DNA of 8,296 bases from Sphingobacterium sp. UBA6711 (GTDB taxonomy: Bacteria > Bacteroidota > Bacteroidia > Sphingobacteriales > Sphingobacteriaceae): contig DKIT01000070.1 in NCBI GenBank assembly GCA_002454415.1, forward strand, positions 107,706 to 116,001, written 5' to 3'. Position numbers and translations under genes: made by a program. The notes under the pieces are model-generated. The model searched no databases and had not been told where the DNA came from. It was given only the letters and a program-made list of their open reading frames with translations. Positions 6,696 to 8,296 of the stretch are shown here, piece after piece. Numbering within the stretch: position 1 is the first letter of the stretch; each line of letters opens with the position of its first letter.

Positions 6696-6757
6696 TATTG
6701 TGCGATATAAATTTAAGTAGATTTTGAGAGAATAGAATCAATTTGATGTAAAGATGA

Positions 6758-6788
6758 TTTGTTAAGATCTTGTATTTTTATGTTATTG
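6758..6788 (+). promoter_or_regulatory. Weak promoter-like pair for the secreted-protein gene
   Basis: TTTG at 6758-6761, 19 bases, then TGTTATTG at 6781-6788, which matches TAnnTTTG at four of six fixed positions. Spacing is ideal and the predicted leader is about 28 bases, but the -7 element is poor. TATTTTTA at 6773-6780 is an alternative -7 box. Confidence 0.22.
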
Positions 6789-6822
6789 TCAGTAAATTGA
6801 TCCAATACTAAGGGAAAAATAC

Positions 6823-7389
6823 ATGAAAAATTATGCTTTTTTAATCCTATTGTTGCTGGGATGTTACCATGTGCAGGCACAAGTATCAAACATTTCGATA
6901 AACAAGGAGAACTTTCAGTCTTCAGGTTTTCCTTTCAAGGGTAAGCGTGTTTTGCAGGTAGAGCGAATCCAAACCTCGAAAGAAGATAATTATATCGTTT
7001 TTTCAAAAGAGGAGCGCGGTGCCGACCCTGATAACCTTTATGCGCAGCAATTTCAACAAATCGATGGCGTGTGGATCCTAGTGAGTGACGAATTGATCTC
7101 TGAAGATGGAATTATTACGTCAGTCTGGGAATCCCGAAAAGCATTTTTTGATGCGGATAAGGATGGTAAATTGGACGCTTTATTTATCTACTCTAGGCAT
7201 CCAAAAGACGATCTCCAAAAACAGCTGAGTTGTATTGGGTTAGTACTTTATAAAAGTAAGTTTTATCGACTTAGGGCAGAGGCGGCTGATGGTTATAACC
7301 AAACAACGTATTCGGACAATTATGCATCTTTACCGGTTGAGGTTAGAGAGTATGTGGAACGTTATTGGAATAATCTTGATAAAAGATAG
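6823..7389 (+). CDS. Secreted protein of unknown function with a DxDxDG loop
   Basis: A 188-residue exported protein that I cannot name with confidence. The signal peptide is MKNYAFLILLLLGCYHVQAQ. Cleavage after VQA (residue 19) by signal peptidase I is most likely, but LLGC at 11-14 is also a poor lipobox, so a lipoprotein is possible. The central part contains FFDADKDGKLDALFIYS, with Asp110, Asp112, Asp114 and Asp118 forming a DxDxDGxxD calcium-loop motif as in EF-hands, dockerins and FG-GAP repeats; only one copy is present. After it come a beta-rich LVLYKSKFYRLRAEA segment and a C-terminal YASLPVEVREYVERYW helix. From memory this order recalls the Bacteroidota 'M949_RS01915 family surface polysaccharide biosynthesis' proteins, but the match is unverified and that name is itself thinly supported. 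The gene stands alone, diverging from the haemoglobin gene and closed by a terminator. Confidence 0.82.
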   Translation: MKNYAFLILLLLGCYHVQAQVSNISINKENFQSSGFPFKGKRVLQVERIQTSKEDNYIVFSKEERGADPDNLYAQQFQQIDGVWILVSDELISEDGIITSVWESRKAFFDADKDGKLDALFIYSRHPKDDLQKQLSCIGLVLYKSKFYRLRAEAADGYNQTTYSDNYASLPVEVREYVERYWNNLDKR

Positions 7390-7419
7390 TTGGCAGTTGC
7401 ATATTGAATTTATTTTATC

Positions 7420-7468
7420 TACCGAAAGATCGACTATCTTATTACACGATCTTTCGGTATTTGTTTTC
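7420..7468 (+). terminator. Intrinsic terminator with 13-bp stem
   Basis: TACCGAAAGATCG (7420-7432) pairs perfectly with CGATCTTTCGGTA (7447-7459) around a 14-base AT-rich loop, followed by TTTGTTTTCTT. It starts 31 bases after the secreted-protein stop. On the opposite strand the stem is followed by GATAAAAT instead of a U-run, so it should act mainly rightward. Confidence 0.82.
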
Positions 7469-7561
7469 TTATTTATAATCTGCTGATTGAATCTCCCAAC
7501 CATTGCTATGGAGCGAAATTTTTGAAGGCTGCATTGAAACTTTTAGAGCAATTGATTGCGG

Positions 7562-8098
7562 TTACTTGATTGCTGCGAGCAGTTGTTTTTCCTCATCTAT
7601 TTGTGTTTTGCTTATCACATATCGTGTGATATGTTGATCTTTCAATTTGTCGATAGTCTGAATGAGATCCTTAGTCCGAGCTTCTTTACTAGGCTTAATT
7701 AAAACAATAATATCCTTGGTATTGGGCATTTTACTTATCTTTTCTTTCAATTGTTCAATTACAATCGGAAGTTCTTTCTCAATATCCAAAGGTATTTTTG
7801 AAGAGCTGATAGGTTTTTTGAAATCACCATGGTACCATGTGAATTTTCCTTCACCTAGAATGAGTGTTGCTGTGCGGTTTTCGTCGATAAGAATAGGGAT
7901 GTCCACATCGGCTTTTGTTTTATCTGGCATAGCAATGTCCATCGCTGCTGGCTTGTTCAGCGTAGTGGTGAGCATGAAAAATGTAATGAGTAGAAAGGCA
8001 AGATCCACCATAGCTGTCAAATCTACTTTAGGAGCCATCTTTCTGCTTCTGATTTTTTTCTTTCCTGTTTCTTGTGTTTTTTGATTTAATTCTGCCAT
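7562..8098 (-). CDS. exbD: ExbD/TolR-family biopolymer transport protein
   Basis: A 178-residue inner-membrane protein of the ExbD/TolR family, part of the ExbB-ExbD proton-driven motor that energises TonB-dependent outer-membrane receptors. The N-terminus is cytoplasmic and basic (TGKKKIRSRKM), followed by one membrane helix (about 28-47) containing KVDLTAMVDLAFLLITFFML. Asp32 in MVDL is the family's essential proton-carrying aspartate. The periplasmic part (about 48-178) has the Bacteroidota-type MDIAMPDK linker, then a domain ending with DIIVLIKPSKEARTKDL and an alpha/beta tail. The start at 8098 (MAELNQ) is favoured over 8107 because AAAGGA lies 8 bases upstream of it. No ExbB, TonB or second ExbD gene is within the window: the gene is bounded upstream by a tRNA terminator and downstream by a convergent gene, so it appears monocistronic at least on its upstream side. 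TolR or a gliding/motility motor role cannot be excluded. Confidence 0.93.
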   Translation of the reverse strand: MAELNQKTQETGKKKIRSRKMAPKVDLTAMVDLAFLLITFFMLTTTLNKPAAMDIAMPDKTKADVDIPILIDENRTATLILGEGKFTWYHGDFKKPISSSKIPLDIEKELPIVIEQLKEKISKMPNTKDIIVLIKPSKEARTKDLIQTIDKLKDQHITRYVISKTQIDEEKQLLAAIK

Positions 8099-8206
8099 GA
8101 GATTCATCCTTTAGATTAATATTGTTTTGCTACTTATTATTATGATGTCAGGATAGGGGTGATTCCATAGCTTTTTTTACAAAAAAGAATCTTTTTATGA
8201 GGATAA

Positions 8207-8237
8207 TCTTGTGTTACAAGGTAATTCGAACACAAGA
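8207..8237. repeat. 9-bp inverted repeat between tRNA terminator and exbD
   Basis: TCTTGTGTT (8207-8215) and AACACAAGA (8229-8237) are perfect reverse complements around a 13-base centre. It is about 109 bases upstream of the exbD start, immediately after the tRNA terminator, so it may be an operator for exbD or a second hairpin behind the tRNA. There is no U-run, so it is not a terminator by itself. Confidence 0.4.
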
Positions 8238-8242
8238 AATGC

Positions 8243-8272
8243 AAAAAGCCTTTCGTTTCCGAAAGGCTTTTT
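8243..8272 (-). terminator. Intrinsic terminator downstream of the tRNA
   Basis: On the minus strand GCCTTTCG (8267-8260) pairs with CGAAAGGC (8255-8248) around a GAAA tetraloop, extended by five A-T pairs and ending in a five-U run. It begins within a few bases of the tRNA 3' end and should end that leftward transcript, separating it from exbD. Confidence 0.88.
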
Positions 8273-8275
8273 TTG

Positions 8276-8296
8276 CGGAGAGTGAGGGATTCGAAC
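8276..8296 (-). tRNA. tRNA 3' end, probably tRNA-Ser (rest beyond window)
   Basis: Read leftward from the edge, the sequence is G-TTCGAAT-CCCTC, then ACTCTCC and G. This gives the T-loop TTCGAAT (54-60), the 3' side of the T-stem, the acceptor strand ACTCTCC (66-72) and discriminator G73. The implied 5' acceptor strand GGAGAGT together with G73 is typical of tRNA-Ser in Bacteroidota; the anticodon lies outside the window, so identity is inferred. The genome encodes C at position 74 but then AA, so the CCA tail is not fully encoded and must be added after transcription. Confidence 0.8.

Noticed and set aside
6737..6747. ATCAATTTGAT palindrome between the haemoglobin and secreted-protein genes, considered as a Crp/Fnr site
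   Set aside because: The half-sites are in the opposite order and spacing to TTGAT-N4-ATCAA, so it does not fit that consensus.
7662..8084. A 140-residue rightward open frame antisense to exbD
   Set aside because: It lies entirely within exbD, whose protein has clear family motifs; the antisense frame is hydrophobic low-information sequence with no leader or recognised domain.
8182..8196. AAAAAGA-A-TCTTTTT near-palindrome upstream of exbD
   Set aside because: It is almost pure A and T runs, expected by chance in AT-rich intergenic DNA, and has no supporting context.
8219..8230. A second GTTCGAAT on the minus strand about 60 bases past the tRNA end, as if an integration (att) duplication
   Set aside because: Only about nine bases match the tRNA 3' end and the acceptor strand is not repeated; no integrase or foreign genes are visible.
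8243..8272. Similarity of this terminator (AAAAAGCCTTT arms) to that at 6171-6209, as a possible repeat family
   Set aside because: AAAGCCTTT/AAAGGCTTT arms are a common form of intrinsic terminator; loops and flanks differ, so convergence is sufficient.
1..8296. Search for CRISPR arrays, insertion sequences, toxin-antitoxin pairs, defence genes or a new multi-gene system
   Set aside because: No regularly spaced repeats, transposase, nuclease or paired small genes are visible; nearly all coding space is taken by recognised housekeeping or envelope families.

Overview
This window looks like an ordinary stretch of chromosome from a member of the Bacteroidota, most likely a sphingolipid-making Sphingobacterium-type organism. 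That placement is inference, from several features: moderately AT-rich DNA, translation starts with A-rich leaders instead of strong Shine-Dalgarno sites, signal peptides ending in '-AQ' or '-SFGQ', matches to the Bacteroidota -7 promoter box (TAnnTTTG), and typical Bacteroidota families (secreted carboxypeptidase-regulatory-like protein, head-GIN/DUF2807 protein, Bacteroidota-type M1 peptidase and ExbD).

Layout. Positions 1-3048 hold three leftward genes: a secreted carboxypeptidase-regulatory-like protein cut by the window edge, a secreted M1 zinc aminopeptidase, and a small YffB-type ArsC/thioredoxin-fold protein. A 314-base non-coding interval then leads to a rightward class II fructose-bisphosphate aldolase gene closed by a strong intrinsic terminator. 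Two further rightward genes follow: a secreted DUF2807 beta-repeat protein and a fatty acid 2-hydroxylase-like di-iron membrane enzyme. A bidirectional terminator at about 6171-6209 separates these from a leftward group III truncated haemoglobin. That gene diverges from a rightward secreted protein with one DxDxDG calcium-loop-like motif, which ends in a 13-bp-stem terminator. The last leftward gene is an ExbD-type biopolymer transporter. Upstream of it lie a terminator and the 3' end of a leftward tRNA, probably tRNA-Ser, cut by the right edge.

How the genes work together. They do not form one recognisable pathway. Most appear to be single-gene units with their own promoter or terminator: central glycolysis (aldolase), envelope and periplasm functions (M1 peptidase, DUF2807 protein, ExbD, secreted proteins), lipid modification (hydroxylase) and gas/NO chemistry (truncated haemoglobin). 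I found no mobile element, CRISPR array, defence island or convincing new multi-gene system. The most useful follow-ups are a 10-bp inverted repeat just upstream of the haemoglobin gene, the 2-hydroxylase in a probable sphingolipid producer, the unassigned secreted protein, and the ExbD gene with no ExbB partner in view.
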